Shown here piece by piece: positions 10,973 to 22,886 of a DNA stretch of 64,000 nucleotides. The translations under genes and the position numbers were made by a program. This stretch comes from Sepiola atlantica. Lineage: Eukaryota > Mollusca > Cephalopoda > Sepiida > Sepiolidae. Numbering within the stretch: position 1 is the first letter of the stretch; the number at the start of each line of letters is the position of its first letter. The notes under the pieces were generated by a model. The model saw only the letters and a list, made by a program, of their open reading frames with translations, was not told where the DNA came from and did not search any database. The stretch is from positions 57,824,082 to 57,888,081 of the forward strand of contig OY744528.1 in the NCBI GenBank assembly GCA_963556195.1. Direction: 5' to 3'.

Positions 10973-11296
10973 AGGAATGAGGTCAAATAAAATACCTTCA
11001 AAGCATGTTAAAGATGCGATATTAATTTTAAAAGAAAAAGAAAATCGAAACCAATTTAAAAAAAAAATTTTTTTATAAACTTTCATTTTAGTTTATAGTA
11101 ATACAAATATTTCGCCAAATAAAATTGGCCTTTTCAATGTGTTTGTAGATCCTGATCTTATCGGATTGTCCCGCTCCTGCTGGTGCAAACCGGGCGTATG
11201 AGATGTTTTTTTGTTTTTTTTCACTTTCAAATATGAAATCACGCATGCACGCGAGTTAGGTATAAATTTAAAGTTCATTTTTTTTTTTTAAGCATC

Positions 11297-11300
<4 letters not shown>
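10971..11300. mobile_element. TIR-family repeat copy 3
   Basis: Begins with AAGGAATGAGGTCAAATAAA, continues through ACCTTCAAAGCATG, and carries the same GC-richer centre as 7397-7703. It ends at GCATCTAAAT before another (AT)n run (11301-11338). No transposase recognised. Confidence 0.7.

Positions 11301-11339
<39 letters not shown>
11300..11339. repeat. (AT)n microsatellite
   Basis: Pure AT alternation directly at the right end of TIR-family copy 3. Confidence 0.9.
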
Positions 11340-12093
11340 TAGCTGGTCTTGCCAGCTCACTATTGCGTTCGTTACTTGAAATAATAAGAGACAAAAATAT
11401 AAATAGATAAACATTAACATTTATTCATATAAATAGATCATAACATTTTGGTAATTTTGATACAAATTTATTTTTTACAAAATTAAACAAATTGTAAACA
11501 AATTAAAAGAAAGAAGAACCAATTTTCCTGAGCGATGGTGTATTGTGTGTGTGGGGGGGGGGCTCTTTTTGTTTACTTACAATTTAGAAAAGTCTGGAAA
11601 TGCACATTTAAACACAAACGTGATCAAAACAATTATTGAATTAAAAACGATAGAAAATGTGATGTCACTAACGAGAAAGAGAAAGAGAGAGAGAGAAAGC
11701 AGTCAGTCACACTTTCCCCATGAACTTTTCTTGCTTATGTCTTGTCAGTATATCTTTCTTTCTAGTGTGATGTTAGTTTAATTTAAATTAAACCCCTTTT
11801 AAGAAGGTTTTAGTAATTTATCCATTTTTTTATTAGATCACTTCAATTAATTACTGTTAATATTGACAAAACTATTGCATAGATATATAGAAAATATAAG
11901 ACAATAAAATTACAAATGAATAACACTAAACATTAATTATGAACCGTTTAAAAAATAGTTATGCAAATTAGGCATTCAAATAGAGTTTTGGGACCTTTCA
12001 TCTGTACTATATCTACAGTATTTCAAAATATGTTTATTGTTGATTTTGATGGTAATATAGGAATGATAAATGAAAAAACTTTAGCATTTATTC

Positions 12094-12097
<4 letters not shown>

Positions 12098-12140
<43 letters not shown>
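12098..12140. repeat. (AT)n(AC)n microsatellite
   Basis: AT alternation passing into ACACAC. Confidence 0.9.
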
Positions 12141-12588
12141 ATATACAACATAAATTATTTTATTTATGTTTATATTTTTAGATGGCCTGTATGCACACAC
12201 ACATACATAGACATGCACCTATGAGTTCCTATTCCTCACACGAGGTGGAAATCCAAGTCAGGTGTGTATTAGTAGTGTTGTTTATTAGTAAACTGGTGTT
12301 AGATTTGGTGAGGGCGGTTCTATTTATACAAATACACATGCATACACGCAGCCCATTCCATCTGTATGCAGAAACACAAACACACCCATACATGTGAATA
12401 AAAATGAAACAAAAAAGTGAATATACATATATAAATGGATGAAAAGTGCATACATATCCACACATATACGCATACCTAGGACCAAATAGAACCATACTCT
12501 ATTTCCTTGGCATATTTATGAAAAGCGAGGTTGCAAAGCCAGTTAAATTTAAAAAAATAAAAAACACAAAATACCACTTTCTTTTCAT

Positions 12589-12592
<4 letters not shown>

Positions 12593-12624
<32 letters not shown>
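12593..12624. repeat. (CT)n microsatellite
   Basis: Uninterrupted CT dinucleotide run. Confidence 0.95.
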
Positions 12625-12628
<4 letters not shown>

Positions 12629-13554
12629 AGTAGTTGTAGTACTAAACTTTTTCACTGTCTGTCTTCATAAATAGGGAGAGAAAGATGAAGAGGCGGTTTA
12701 AATGAAAGTGGCCACAGAGAAAATGATTATCTTACGGTTAATAAACAGAGAGACAGAAAAAGTAACAGAAGAGAGAGTAATAGACAGCATATAAAATAAG
12801 AGTGGAGGTGGTCAATCAACATACAATGAAAGAGGGTGAAAGTGATAGATACAAACATAGTAAGAGATGGGTCACTTGATCAGTAAATTAAAATGGAAGA
12901 TTTGTTTTAAACCCGTTGAATATTTTAGCATGTATTTTGTGATTAAAATATACAGAAAAAAAAAACTTAGGGAAACAAACGTTGATTAACTCAGCTTTAG
13001 TATAATGATAGATTGACATTTCGGTACTGGTACAGCTTTTGAACCAGAAAAAACTGACTTTTGCAGACGCAAAATTACGTAAACAGTCGGAAAAGGCCGA
13101 ATTAAAACGAACCGGGGCGGTGTTCCAACAGAAAAAAAAAATAATGAAGCAACATTTAAAGCAGAAAAAACACTCACCGAATATTTATTTTTACGAAAAG
13201 AACAACTTTTATAAATTTTTTTTTCACAAGAAAGTTAAATTAAAAACATTTTATTTTTCGGTACTGGTCCAGCTTCTGAACCAGACAAAAAGAACCGTTT
13301 TCTTTTACCCTCACCATACCCTACTTTTATTGCCTTTCGTAACAGTTATTTGTCGACTATTTGATTTTTTTTTTTTTTCACTCCTTTTTTCCTATTGGAA
13401 ATTCTTGACAATTGCCAATTTATGATTCAATCCATTTATAATTTAGCTTGTCATCTGCTTTTCTCGCCTTCTGATTGGATAAGCACTTCGGCATCTTCCG
13501 ACTGTTTAAATTAACCGGGACACTTTGATATACTTATGTATCAAGCGAAAATAG

Positions 13555-13800
13555 GGTTGTACACCAAAAATTAGCAAAAACTATCGAGTAGAATTGTAAT
13601 AAAAAAATAAAAATCCGTTATATCGTTTAATCGGGTTCGGACATTGATTCGAGCGAAAAACACGATTTTCAGTGGGAGATAACTCAGTCTGTCATATTAA
13701 CAAGTAATAAATCAATTGCATTCACCAAAATACGATGCAACTGATTTTTATTTTTAATTAAAATTCTACTCGATCATTTTTCCTACTTTTTGGTGAGAAT
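13555..13800. mobile_element. small foldback/MITE, TGTACACCAAAAATTA family
   Basis: The left arm (CACCAAAAATTAGCAAAAAC ... CGAGTAGAATT) pairs with a right arm (AATTCTACTCG ... TTTTTGGTG) over about 55 bp with mismatches. The spacer carries GGGAGATAACTC. The foldback at 44931-45510 has the same terminal word and the same spacer word, so they look like one family. Non-coding. Confidence 0.6.
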
Positions 13801-13819
13801 ACTTATTTAAATCTGCTGC

Positions 13820-14878
13820 GTAAGTATATAATACTGTTTGTTTTTGTGCTATTGATAATTTAATACGGACACTTCTCTGTACAAGCACCTTTATTTCTTT
13901 TCATCCTGACAAATTAAACATTTAGTTTTATAAAAAATAATTATGGCATTAAAAAAAATGACAGTCGTCGGTCAAGTTATCTTTAGGAGAAAATCCTTCC
14001 ATTTTCAAAACAAAGTTTTTTGTTTTGTGCGTGAAATAAAAGAAAACAGAAACCGAATGAAAACAACTCTGATTTTGAAAGTTAGTTTTAAATGAAATAC
14101 TTACATGAGAGCATTCGTCGTCGGTGTTATTTTCTCTCATTTCTTGTCGAGGCATATAAATAAAATAATTAAAACAACAACAACAACGCAATTCTTAATA
14201 AATCCAACGAAATAATAATAAAAAAAGGACAACCTGGGTGAAGGGAAGAATGGCCGTTAAAATGTTTAGTGAAGCCGTTTTCTTAGCTAGGAGACCCAGT
14301 ATTTACCTTTACTTGCAGTGGCTATTATATCGAACGCCCATCTTTCGAGCATCTTTTAATTACTTGTCGCTGAACGTTCTAAATAATAACCAGTAACAAT
14401 TTGATCCGAATGTTTCCCAGGAAGGTCGAAGTTAAATATGAGACCGACCGGCTTTTAATCCAGCTCCCCTCAAAGAGAATTAGACAAAAATAAAAATTGT
14501 CCTATTCCTGGCGGAGTTCTCCTCCTTTAACTGAGAATAGAACAAATACTACACTTTGAAGTATTTATAAAAATAAAACAAGGTACAATTTTACAAATTA
14601 GGTACAAAGCTCTCACAAGTGTCTATCCTACTCTTAACGAGACGCATTCTGACCATGGCCATACCCATAACGCACGTCTGACTGCTTTAAGTGGGGGTCA
14701 GTCAGTCACCAAATAAACTTTTGGTAGCACTTCGTTGTCACTGGTCCAAGCAAATTTAATTCCGAAAATAAATTTTAACTCATCAAATTTATTTCAGCTG
14801 AGTTTCTGTTATTTTATCATTATTTACATTTGGGTTATAAGTTCGTGAGTATACTGTCAAAAGTCAGAATTGGATTTT
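13820..14878. other. non-coding, no gene seen
   Basis: No recognised coding family or repeat structure. An 80-codon minus-strand open frame at 13949-14191 has no motif that I know. Confidence 0.35.
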
Positions 14879-15117
14879 GTTTTATTTACATGTAAACTGC
14901 TCTGTTCATTGACGAAATGTCACTTTTACTTTTTTTTTAAGTTTAAAAAAAGTATTGTCTTTGAGAATTTATTAATAAATTGTACATTCTGAATTTCAAA
15001 TCTTTTATATATTCTTAGGAAATATACTATACATGTTTTAACGTTTTATTTACATGTGAACTAAACAGCTCTGTTAATTCACGAAATATCACTTTTACTT
15101 TTTTTTTAGTTTAAAAT
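14879..15117. repeat. direct duplication upstream of THAP pseudogene
   Basis: A segment of about 70 bp (TTTATTTACATGTAAACTGC...CACTTTTACTTTTTTTTT) occurs at 14880-14948 and again, diverged, at 15044-15117. The copies are about 165 bp apart in the same orientation, directly before the transposase remnant. Confidence 0.65.
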
Positions 15118-15120
15118 AAT

Positions 15121-16823
15121 TTGTTGAATATTTCTCAAAATGGTAAAAAAAAAGTGTTGTGTGACAGCAAAAATAAGGTCCGAGTGTTTCGTATCCTAAA
15201 AGATCAAGATGAGAGAGAAAGATGGTTAAAGGTAATACCAAGAGCTAACACTCCTAACCACTCAGACACTGCTGTTCGTGAAAGGCATTTTCCACCTTGT
15301 TATGAAACTGTTTGTTATGGGAAAGCACGCCCCAAAGATCCTCCATCAATATTTAATAATTTGCCATCAAGTGTGATACCAACTCCTTTACCAAAGCCAA
15401 GGACAACAACCAAAAAAAGTTCCGCTTCTGTGCAAAATGTACAAAATGAGTTTGCACATTTCTTAGATAAAGATAGAATTGATAATTTTACAAATTTGTG
15501 TGCTGATATTGACCATCATGATTTTGTGCCAGCAGTTACCTGCTACAATTCTAACAATCAGCAGTTCATCGAGTCTTGTCATTCTTTTTACTGGAAGTAT
15601 TCCAATTTTTTTAATTAAAATTTTTGAAAACTTAACGTTTGAATGTTACCATGCAAGTATACTCACACACATTTATTCCCTTTTGAAAAAAAATAATAAA
15701 TAAGTTTCAATATTGGTCTCAAATTGAGGAAGCAATTCGTTACCTAACTAGAGAAACAGGTGTTGAGACACCATATCGAAGTTATGTCACCACGAATAGT
15801 TGGCAAAAAAGTTTACGAGTCACAAATGCTTATCCGAGCATTCAAATATTTTGCCACATATCAGTCTCTTTATAACAAACTTCGAGATCATTACAAATTA
15901 CCCAGCATGAAAACACTAGTGAATATGACCTCAAAAGTTTCGAAGGTAGATGATCTGAATTTTCTTGGTGATGTGTTTAGCAAACTGTCAGATAAACAGA
16001 AAAAACTGTATCATCCTAGTTGATGAAGTTTATGTTAAAGTGAGTTTACAATACTAAGGGGAAAACATATTTGGTGTTGCCAAAGATTCTGAAGAGGCAT
16101 TAGCAAAAACTGTATTGGGTATTATGATCAAATGTTTACATGGTGGACCAAAGTTTTTGATTAAGATGATCCCAGTTGCCAAACTAATGTTATTGATTTA
16201 GTCAATCATTCGAAAGGTCTTGTAATTGCAGTTATTTGTCACAATAATCGGAGTAATCAAGAAATTTGATACTTTTGAAAATAAGCCTTGGGGTACTAAA
16301 AATGATATATACTTGCTTTTCGATTATGTACATATATTTAAAAGTATTCGCAATAACTGGATAACTAAGGCTTGTTCAGAATTGCTGTTTTATTCTGATG
16401 GTAAACAAATGACAGCAAAATGGGAAATAGTGAAACAACTTTTTGCGCATGAAAAATATCAATCTGTTAAGTTATCAAAACTAACAGAAGTAGCGGTTTT
16501 TCGAAAACCAGTTGAGAGACAAAAAGTTTCCCACTGTTTGAAAGTGTTTAGTGACGAGACTGTAACAGCAATGAAAACTCATCCATTATTACAGGATGAT
16601 GATACAAGAGAAACTGTTACTTTCATCGAAGAAGTTTTGAAATTTTGGAAAATGGTGAGTGTAAAAGATATTTATGAAAATGTCAAGACAAATGATCCAC
16701 TGAAAAGAGTATTATCAGATCGAAATGATGGAAATTTGACATTTCTTGAAAATTCTGGAAGTATGGCAAAACAAATGAGGGGAAAGCAAGGAAAGAGAAT
16801 AAAATCCTTCTGCACGAGACACT
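15121..16823 (+). pseudogene. THAP-domain / P-element-like transposase, broken
   Basis: The first part shows a THAP-like zinc-finger region: KKKCCVTAKIRSE near the start in one frame, then DQDERERWLKVIPRANTP and AVRERHFPPCYE in another, followed by PKDPPSIFNNLPSS. Later pieces resemble the catalytic region of THAP9/P-element transposases: LVDEVYVK near 16018, ALAKTVLGIMIKCLHGGP near 16095, and FDYVHIFKSIRNNW near 16320. Between them lies YKLPSMKTLVNM. The frame changes several times and contains stops, so no intact protein remains. The family catalyses cut-and-paste transposition in the nucleus using an RNase-H-like core and a DNA-binding THAP finger. No terminal inverted repeats were identified. 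Confidence 0.72.
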
Positions 16824-16959
16824 AGTATGGCTATCAAGCATACATGTAATGGTTTAATTGATGTTTGCAGACATTTACTTGACAGTCGGTTCAATTTTTG
16901 CTTTTGGCCCCCTCCCCCTATACAGGAATGAAAGACACCCATCCAAAAAGAGTGTGGAA

Positions 16960-17480
16960 GAGTTAGTTCAGCAGCTCCCCCAGCCCGGGGGCGGATCCCA
17001 TTAAGACTGCAACTCCCCTAGAGAGTGACTCTCTAAAACGAGGAGTCAAAAACCAAACGACGACAAGCAGGGCATATTGCCCGGATGCAAATACATCAGC
17101 CCCCCCCCCTTAACAATGGCTCCCCTGATTGGAGACCAAACACTAAAGGAGATGCTCCCCTCCCCAAGAGGGAGACTCCCCCGGCCGGGGAGCCATCTCA
17201 AAAGACAGGGTTTACCGTCTGGATAAAAACACGACAGGTTCGCCTACTCCAAGCAACATTGGGGGCCGAAAACCAATGTGAAGCGGGGCTGCTCCCCGAG
17301 AAGACAGCTCGCCCAAAAGGGGAGAAAATGACAATGCATACCACCCAATTCCCCAGAGAACAGTGACTCCCCCAATATGGATGCATTGCAGCTTCTCACA
17401 CAGGACCTCATCCCTGAATGTGACCCGGCTGCTCTCCTAAATGTTAACTCACCTACCCGGAGTTCCTTCAACTAGGGAGG
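16960..17480 (+). mobile_element. GC-rich LINE 5' region with GCTCCCC repeats
   Basis: Abruptly GC-rich relative to its surroundings. The word GCTCCCC or GACTCCCC recurs about every 30-70 bp (for example in CAGCTCCCCC, GGCTCCCC, TGCTCCCC). It lies directly before the LINE ORF1 that starts at about 17491 and is probably its 5' untranslated or promoter region. An open frame at 17085-17366 is out of frame with ORF1 and matches no family. Confidence 0.5.
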
Positions 17481-17490
17481 AAAACCAGAT

Positions 17491-18609
17491 TTGGATGGGG
17501 CTTACTGCCCAGATGCTTTAACAGTAGAAAGGGCTGCTCCCCCGGAGACAAGAACACTGTCCGGCAGCTTGTTGGACAGGGAAACCCTCACTTATACCTA
17601 CAAGGATTGCCCCAGATTCAGGGTAAACAAGGGAGGAGTAAATGCAAAACCCCCGACATCTGGGTGTGCCAGCTCTCCTTTGCCTACTCCTGAAGACTGG
17701 CCTGCCCTGTCGAAAACTGCAGGAACACCCAACTCACAGCCAGAGTGGACGCTGAGCAGAAGCACTGTCATCTCCATTCCAGCTACTCAACAAACAGCAG
17801 AGGTAGTCGGTGGTGACGACCTGGACGCCTCCATACCTCCAGTGCAACCACAGACAGTGCCAACGGTGACAGCCAATTGGGAACCCCAATCACAGCTGTC
17901 ACCCGAAGACTACAGGGAGCTCTTCCGCACCAGATATGCCAAATACACTGAGGGCAACATCCTTAAGCCCATGCCTGGTGTTTGGGAGAGTATCCTAAAA
18001 AGAACAGTGTTCTTCATCACCATGGACGCTAACCAGAGAGGACTGACTGGGGTGAAAAAGGAAACCATAGTGGAGCTCCTTGCAGATCTACAAATCCCTA
18101 TGCAGTATCTATGTCTCCAGAGCTACGCCGTGTGAGACGTTCAGCTCCCCACTCCAGAAGAGGCCGAAAAAGCAGCCAGGAATGACCGCAGGTGGAAGAA
18201 TATAAAACTCCAGCCTGAATACCTGAGAAAGAGAAGGACGACGGTGACCATCCTCGGCGTCCTGCCATACGTCCAGGTGGAACAGCTCGAAGCCTTCATA
18301 AGCTAGTACGGGGATGTAATGGCAGTTGCCCCTGTCAGAGGTCTCAAAGGGGTGATGCTGGGGGACTACATCCTACATATGAAGCTGAACAGGAATGGCT
18401 TTGGCATTATACCACCGCTGCTCAGATATGAAACCTGGACCCTGTCGGTAATAGTGGAGGGCAGACGACCACACTGCTGGCACTGCCAAGAGAAGGGCCG
18501 CATGTCTAAATTTTGCCCTAAAAGAACAAGGGCCTCCACTGCAGTCACAGCACCAACAACCAGGCCCATGACGAGCGAGGAAAGTAAAACCCCAGACAAA
18601 GAGGGCTGA
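17491..18609 (+). pseudogene. LINE ORF1 (gag-like, CCHC knuckle), two stops
   Basis: A single reading frame runs from 17491 to 18609, interrupted by TGA at 18133 and TAG at 18304. The N-terminal part is Pro/Ser/Thr-rich. A middle region (LSPEDYRELFRTRYAKYTEG and on) resembles the RNA-binding part of LINE ORF1 proteins. The C-terminal end carries CWHCQEKGRMSKFCP, a CCHC-like knuckle with H replaced by a non-canonical residue. ORF1 proteins of this kind coat LINE RNA. ORF2 is absent: the sequence ends at 18609 and meets a truncated gypsy element on the other strand. Confidence 0.7.
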
Positions 18610-18633
18610 AGCACGGTAGTGTGGAGAAATTTT

Positions 18634-18973
18634 TTTTTTTTTAACATAGACAGTTGGAGCAGCCCATTGGCTATATTCAATTTTAGAAAGAATGCCGGTC
18701 TTAACTAGTCTGTCTAGTTCTTCATTTATTTTCTCGAGTGAGGCGAAAGGTACATTTCTTTTCTTTTTAAATACGGGTTGGATGTTTTCCTTTAATTAAA
18801 ATTTTTGAAAAAACTTCTGGGAAGGTTTTTTTCAAATCCTCTTTTAATTTATCTGCTTCGGTTGTCAGGCTTTCTATTTTTTGGCAAAAAGCGTTAATGG
18901 GTAAATCCCATAGATTAAATTGGCTCATCCACTCTGTCCCAAATAAATTGCAAGTGTTTCTTAACATGAACAT
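18634..18973 (-). pseudogene. K02A2.6-like gypsy pol fragment (protease end to RT start)
   Basis: Minus-strand translation reads LFGTEWMSQFNLWDLPINAF, then, in a shifted frame, KRNVPFASLEKINEELDRLV and ILSKIEYSQWAAPTVYVKK. The last is the N-terminal region of a Ty3/gypsy RT (the SQWAAPTV motif). The sequence stops there at a poly-T run, so the rest of RT, RNase H and integrase are missing. It continues directly from the gag-protease segment. Confidence 0.75.
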
Positions 18974-18975
18974 TT

Positions 18976-20259
18976 TTAATTTTTTGGTTTTCCCTTAACG
19001 TTAGTTATAATCTCACCTTCGAATTTTATTTTTTCCCCAGTCACCGACCTGGCTATTTTGTTTGATTTTAACATGGTTGGTTTACCCAATCTTTTCCATG
19101 TCTGCAGGTTGATGATAGTTAAATCAGATCTGGAGTCTGATTGTAACTTTATTCTTTCGTTAAGGATTTGTACTTGAACGTACTTCCTTATGTTTATGCT
19201 ATCTTGTTCCTCGTATCTTGCGATTTTTATCCGGTTTTTAAATCCTTTATTTGCTCTACAGTGTCCGATTTTGTTACAAATTAAACAAGTTTTAAACCGG
19301 TAAGGACAATCCATATACAAATGAAGAGCACCACAGCGTGAACAGGGGCTAGGTGGTAATTTGTTTTGTTTTTTCTTGGGGTAATTTGTTTTTGGCGAAA
19401 AGTGAGAATAGTCACTCTTTTTGGATTGACTTGATTTTGAAGGAAAGTTAGGATATGATTTTTGTCGTACCTTTCTTATGTGTGCTATGCCCGATTCTTC
19501 AATGTCTTTTGAGTCTTGTTTCACGTTTACAAATCTCTCGCAGTCCTCTGCGACTTTTTGTAAGGTTATATTCGGCTCATTTTCTAGCTTATTCAGAACT
19601 CTGCGTCTTACTTCGGCGTCTTTAGCTGATATCAGTCCTTGCACAAAAATTAAACATTTGAAATCCTCTGCGCTTAGTTCGACAAGCTTGAAATCGTCAC
19701 AGTGTTTATTCACTACTGATGCGAAAGTCGTGTAATCCTCGCAATCTTTTCTCGTTAAATTTATGCACTTCCATCTTTTGTGAAAAAGGGAAATTTTGGG
19801 GCTAAACAACTCCGTCAATAACTTAACCGCTTCCGAGAAAGTTAAATCGCTGGTCTTACGGGGTAATATGTAGTCAACGAACTTTGTATGTTCGATGGTC
19901 CCTAATTTACTAAGGAGTAATCAAACTTTTTTAGCGTCTGCCCAAATTTTGCAATCAATGTTGTAAAGATCTTCATACCTTCTAAAATATGAAGCGAATG
20001 TTCTATCGTTGTCTGGAGAATAAGAAAAACTGTCAATTGTACTCCATACAGTATTTTGGGAAAATGCGTATTCGTTCTCGGTATTTTGACCTCTATTCGA
20101 TATTGTTTGTAGCAATAGTTGTTCAAACTTTTGCTGTTTTTCATCAGCTTTTCGTTGTTGTTCGTCGGCTTTTTGTTGCTGGACAAGCAGTTTTTCTTGG
20201 AACCTAGCGTCCATTTGAGCCTGTTGTTCAGTTTGGACTTTCACGAGTTCTAACATCAT
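18976..20259 (-). pseudogene. K02A2.6/Mag-like gypsy gag-protease
   Basis: One frame from 20259 downwards, interrupted by a TGA at 19921-19923. It starts with a Gln-rich coiled-coil-like region (EQQAQMDARFQEKLLVQQQ) and continues through a capsid-like segment (LFHKRWKCINLTRKDCEDYT). Two zinc-knuckle-like motifs follow (CSRCGALHLYMDCP and CLICNKIGHCRANKG). Then comes the aspartic-protease region, SDSRSDLTIINLQTWKRLG, where the usual D-S/T-G triad reads D-S-R. The capsid and knuckles would package element RNA and the protease would process the polyprotein. The active-site change, the TGA and a frameshift near 18980 make it non-functional. Confidence 0.8.
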
Positions 20260-20878
20260 AGCTTTGAAGATTCCATGTTTACTGTTGTGTCTTCGTACAA
20301 TACAGCTTTTTTTCTTTTTTATATTACGCTGCTAACGTAATTAGTTCTTCAACCAGAAAAAAAAAAAAAAGTCAACCCTTTTTTTTTTTTGCTTGACAAA
20401 AAAAAATAAAGTTTTTAAATTTCGGCGGGAGCAATTTTTCTTTTTTCTCTTTAGAGAGAGAAAAAGAAATGTATTATATTCCTTTGTTAAAGATCTTAAC
20501 TCAGTACCGGAATAAAATAATGACTCACGAGTGTCCTAGAAAAAATAACTTAGTTGATATTTTTTCGTAAGAGACGAAGAACAAAAAAAAATCACGTGAA
20601 TTTACTTGCCTAAAAAAATCCGATTTTCGAGATTTCTTTTTCTTTGTCCGCCGGATAAACTTGTTTTAAAACTTTGGTGATTGTGTAGCTTACTCCACGT
20701 TCGTCTTTAATTTCCTCGTGCATTTGCCAGTGTTTGTCTTACGCTGGATTTTTTTTTTTTTTTTTTCATTTGAAAAACTTTTCGTTTGTTCAAAGATGAG
20801 TACGTAAGAAAAATTTGACGTAATTCCAAATTGCTAGTTGTTGCCTGGTGGTTAGAAAATGGAGAGAGAGTAGATCTT
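20260..20878 (-). mobile_element. gypsy 5' leader between PBS and gag
   Basis: AT-rich, poly-A/T-interrupted untranslated leader of the minus-strand gypsy element. No coding motif. Confidence 0.45.
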
Positions 20879-20895
20879 CGAATCCTTCGTCGCCA
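20879..20895 (-). promoter_or_regulatory. primer-binding site of gypsy element
   Basis: Minus strand reads TGGCGACGAAGGATTCG directly after the inferred LTR end. TGG complements a tRNA CCA end, as in tRNA-primed LTR elements. Confidence 0.6.
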
Positions 20896-20898
20896 AGT

Positions 20899-21112
20899 TG
20901 TTGTGGCCCTGTTTAAAGGGACCGAAATGAAGACACGAACACGGTATAAAGTAGAAAACAAGTGTATTAAGAAAAGAGAGTACGAAGGGAAGAAATATGC
21001 GCCTGGTTCGAGTTCGACTATCTTACTAGATTCCGGCGAGAGTTAATTGCCGTTGGCATTTATTGAGCAAAGAGGAAGAGTCCATGTTGTACATAGGTAA
21101 GTCACCATAACA
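20899..21112 (-). mobile_element. inferred 5' LTR of the truncated gypsy element
   Basis: The segment begins TGTTGTGG and ends CCATAACA (plus strand), an imperfect terminal inverted pair with TG...CA ends, and it abuts the PBS. The partner LTR is lost with the truncated 3' half, so the boundaries rest on the terminal motifs alone. Confidence 0.5.
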
Positions 21113-21391
21113 GAAATGTAGTCCCTGACGTAGAAAGCATGACTGATGGGTAGCTTCTGGGGAGAAAGCGTCGTGCTAACCTCTCCCTTCTCTCATTTCC
21201 CTGGTCACGCTGAGTGTATGCACAGGGCCTGTGACACCGGTAGGCCGAATCGCCCAAGCATCTATGGAACATGCAATAACCGCTAGCATCTCTACGATAC
21301 TGTGCTGATGAAGGGGAGCGACGACAGTGTCAACACCCAGGCGCCAAATGCCTAGACAACTTTAGAGCCTCAACTTCCCTAGAAAGATTGT

Positions 21392-21940
21392 CTATCGACT
21401 TTTGCATGGCTGCATAAGCAGGGTCAGGCGTTGGCCTCCAGACACTGCCGAGACGTCCACAACTGAGTTAGCACTCGCCACCATAGGGGACCTTCCCATA
21501 AAACCTATGACCTTGTCAGCCAATGAAGCCAGTTGTTCTACTGTACCGGTCTCCATCACTGTCACGAGAATAGCCTGTACTGCAGATGGTAAATGGGACA
21601 CGAACAGCTGCCTCAACAAACTGCTGTCTGCAGGGGCCCTTTCTGCCAACTCCCGCATGCGTCTCAGTAATTGTGTTGGCAACTGATTCCCCAGCAACTC
21701 ATCATTTACCAGAGTTTGGAATTGACCCTCGACAGAAACCGTAGTACATCAAAGTATTTCCTGCCTAACATTCTTGTAAGATGCGCCACATTGAGGATCC
21801 ATAATTAGATCCTTCACCATAGGAGCAAGTGAAGCAGGAATGGCACTGATTAACAAATTCAGTTGTTTTGGTGCAGACACTATCGCGTGGGCAGCAAAAT
21901 ATGCCTCGATTTGTGTAAACCGCATATGGGACATCCCTTG
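21392..21940 (-). pseudogene. second gypsy-type gag fragment
   Basis: Minus-strand frame with one stop (21749-21751). It encodes FTQIEAYFAAHAIVSAPKQL and then LGNQLPTQLLRRMRELAE, followed by LLRQLFVSHLPSAVQAIL. This pattern (QIEAYF..., PTQLLRRM, LFVSHLP) is the capsid region of a gypsy-type gag different from the K02A2.6-like one next to it. The region downstream (to 21113) contains no recognisable protease or RT. Confidence 0.7.
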
Positions 21941-22039
21941 AGCGAATTGGAGCTTATCGTAAAACAGGGGAAGAAGTAACTGAGTTCTTAAGAATCAATC
22001 GCAAGAGAATGAAACAGGCAAATGGCTGGTGGGTATCCT

Positions 22040-22770
22040 ATTCAGGCGCTTGATTGGAATTTGACTATAAAGACATTAATCTGAGGTTTTTCCTCTGAAG
22101 GAATGAAATTAGGAAAGAATTTTGGAAAATTTATATTAAAATAGGTGGCCAAAAATTTACGTGAATTGGAAATATCACATATAAGGCAAGCACTAGTATT
22201 AGAAAAAATATTGTATGCATTACAGAAAATGGGCACGTAAACATAGCACGTGGGAAGTCAAAACTGGCCAAATTGAAAATGGCATACATATTTGGTAAAA
22301 ATATGTGAAAAAACTTTAATGCAAATCTATAATCCTTACAACAGAAGTCCACAGGATGACTTAGAATAATAGCTATCTAAAAACGATTAACTAAGATGTG
22401 AGTTAGCCATTAGGAGTCATCATGAGAGGGCGAGATGTGTGCCACATGGGAATATTTAAAAACTGTGCGGGAAAGCATAAGAAAATGAAAATACGTTATT
22501 AACATTACAATTCTGAAAATCGCGACAAATCTTTATTCAATTGCGATTTATTAGCAATGGAAAATGTATTTTATAACAGAATCAACCAGAGTTAATTGCT
22601 ATTCTGTTAGTCTGTCTGAATCAAAACGTTAAAATGTTAGCTTTCTCTGACAAAAAATCTGAACGAATTGCAATGAAAATGACATGTAATGAATGAATAA
22701 ATCCCATGTTAAAATGCACTTACTGTAGTTTTCCGACGTAAACCTTTGAGATTGTAACATGGTGAAAAAA
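22040..22770. other. non-coding, no gene seen
   Basis: AT-rich. Two short minus-strand open frames have no recognisable motifs. Confidence 0.35.
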
Positions 22771-22772
22771 TG

Positions 22773-22886
22773 TTCAGAGGTTATTCTTTTAACATTCGGC
22801 AGTTTAAAGACTTTGAAACTACCAGAAGAAATTCTGGTAGTTTCAAAGTCTTTAAACTGCCGAATGTTGAAAGAATAACCTCTGAA
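22773..22886. repeat. near-perfect hairpin, 55-bp arms, 4-nt loop
   Basis: Left arm 22773-22827 (begins TTCAGAGGTTATTC) and right arm 22832-22886 are reverse complements apart from one T/C difference. The loop is GAAA. There are no terminal duplications and no coding sense. It would form a very stable stem in RNA or cruciform DNA. Confidence 0.95.

Larger units (their letters stand above)
11340..13550. other. non-coding with microsatellites, no gene seen
   Basis: AT-rich with (AT)n(AC)n at about 12098-12140, ACAC-rich sequence to 12390, and (CT)n at 12593-12624. A word CGGTACTGGT(A/C)CAGCTT(T/C)TG occurs twice in direct orientation (about 13021 and 13260). The open frames here are low complexity and match nothing I know. 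Confidence 0.5.

Noticed and set aside
12229..12495. Open frame over the ACAC-rich segment
   Set aside because: Low-complexity translation of TG/CA repeats.
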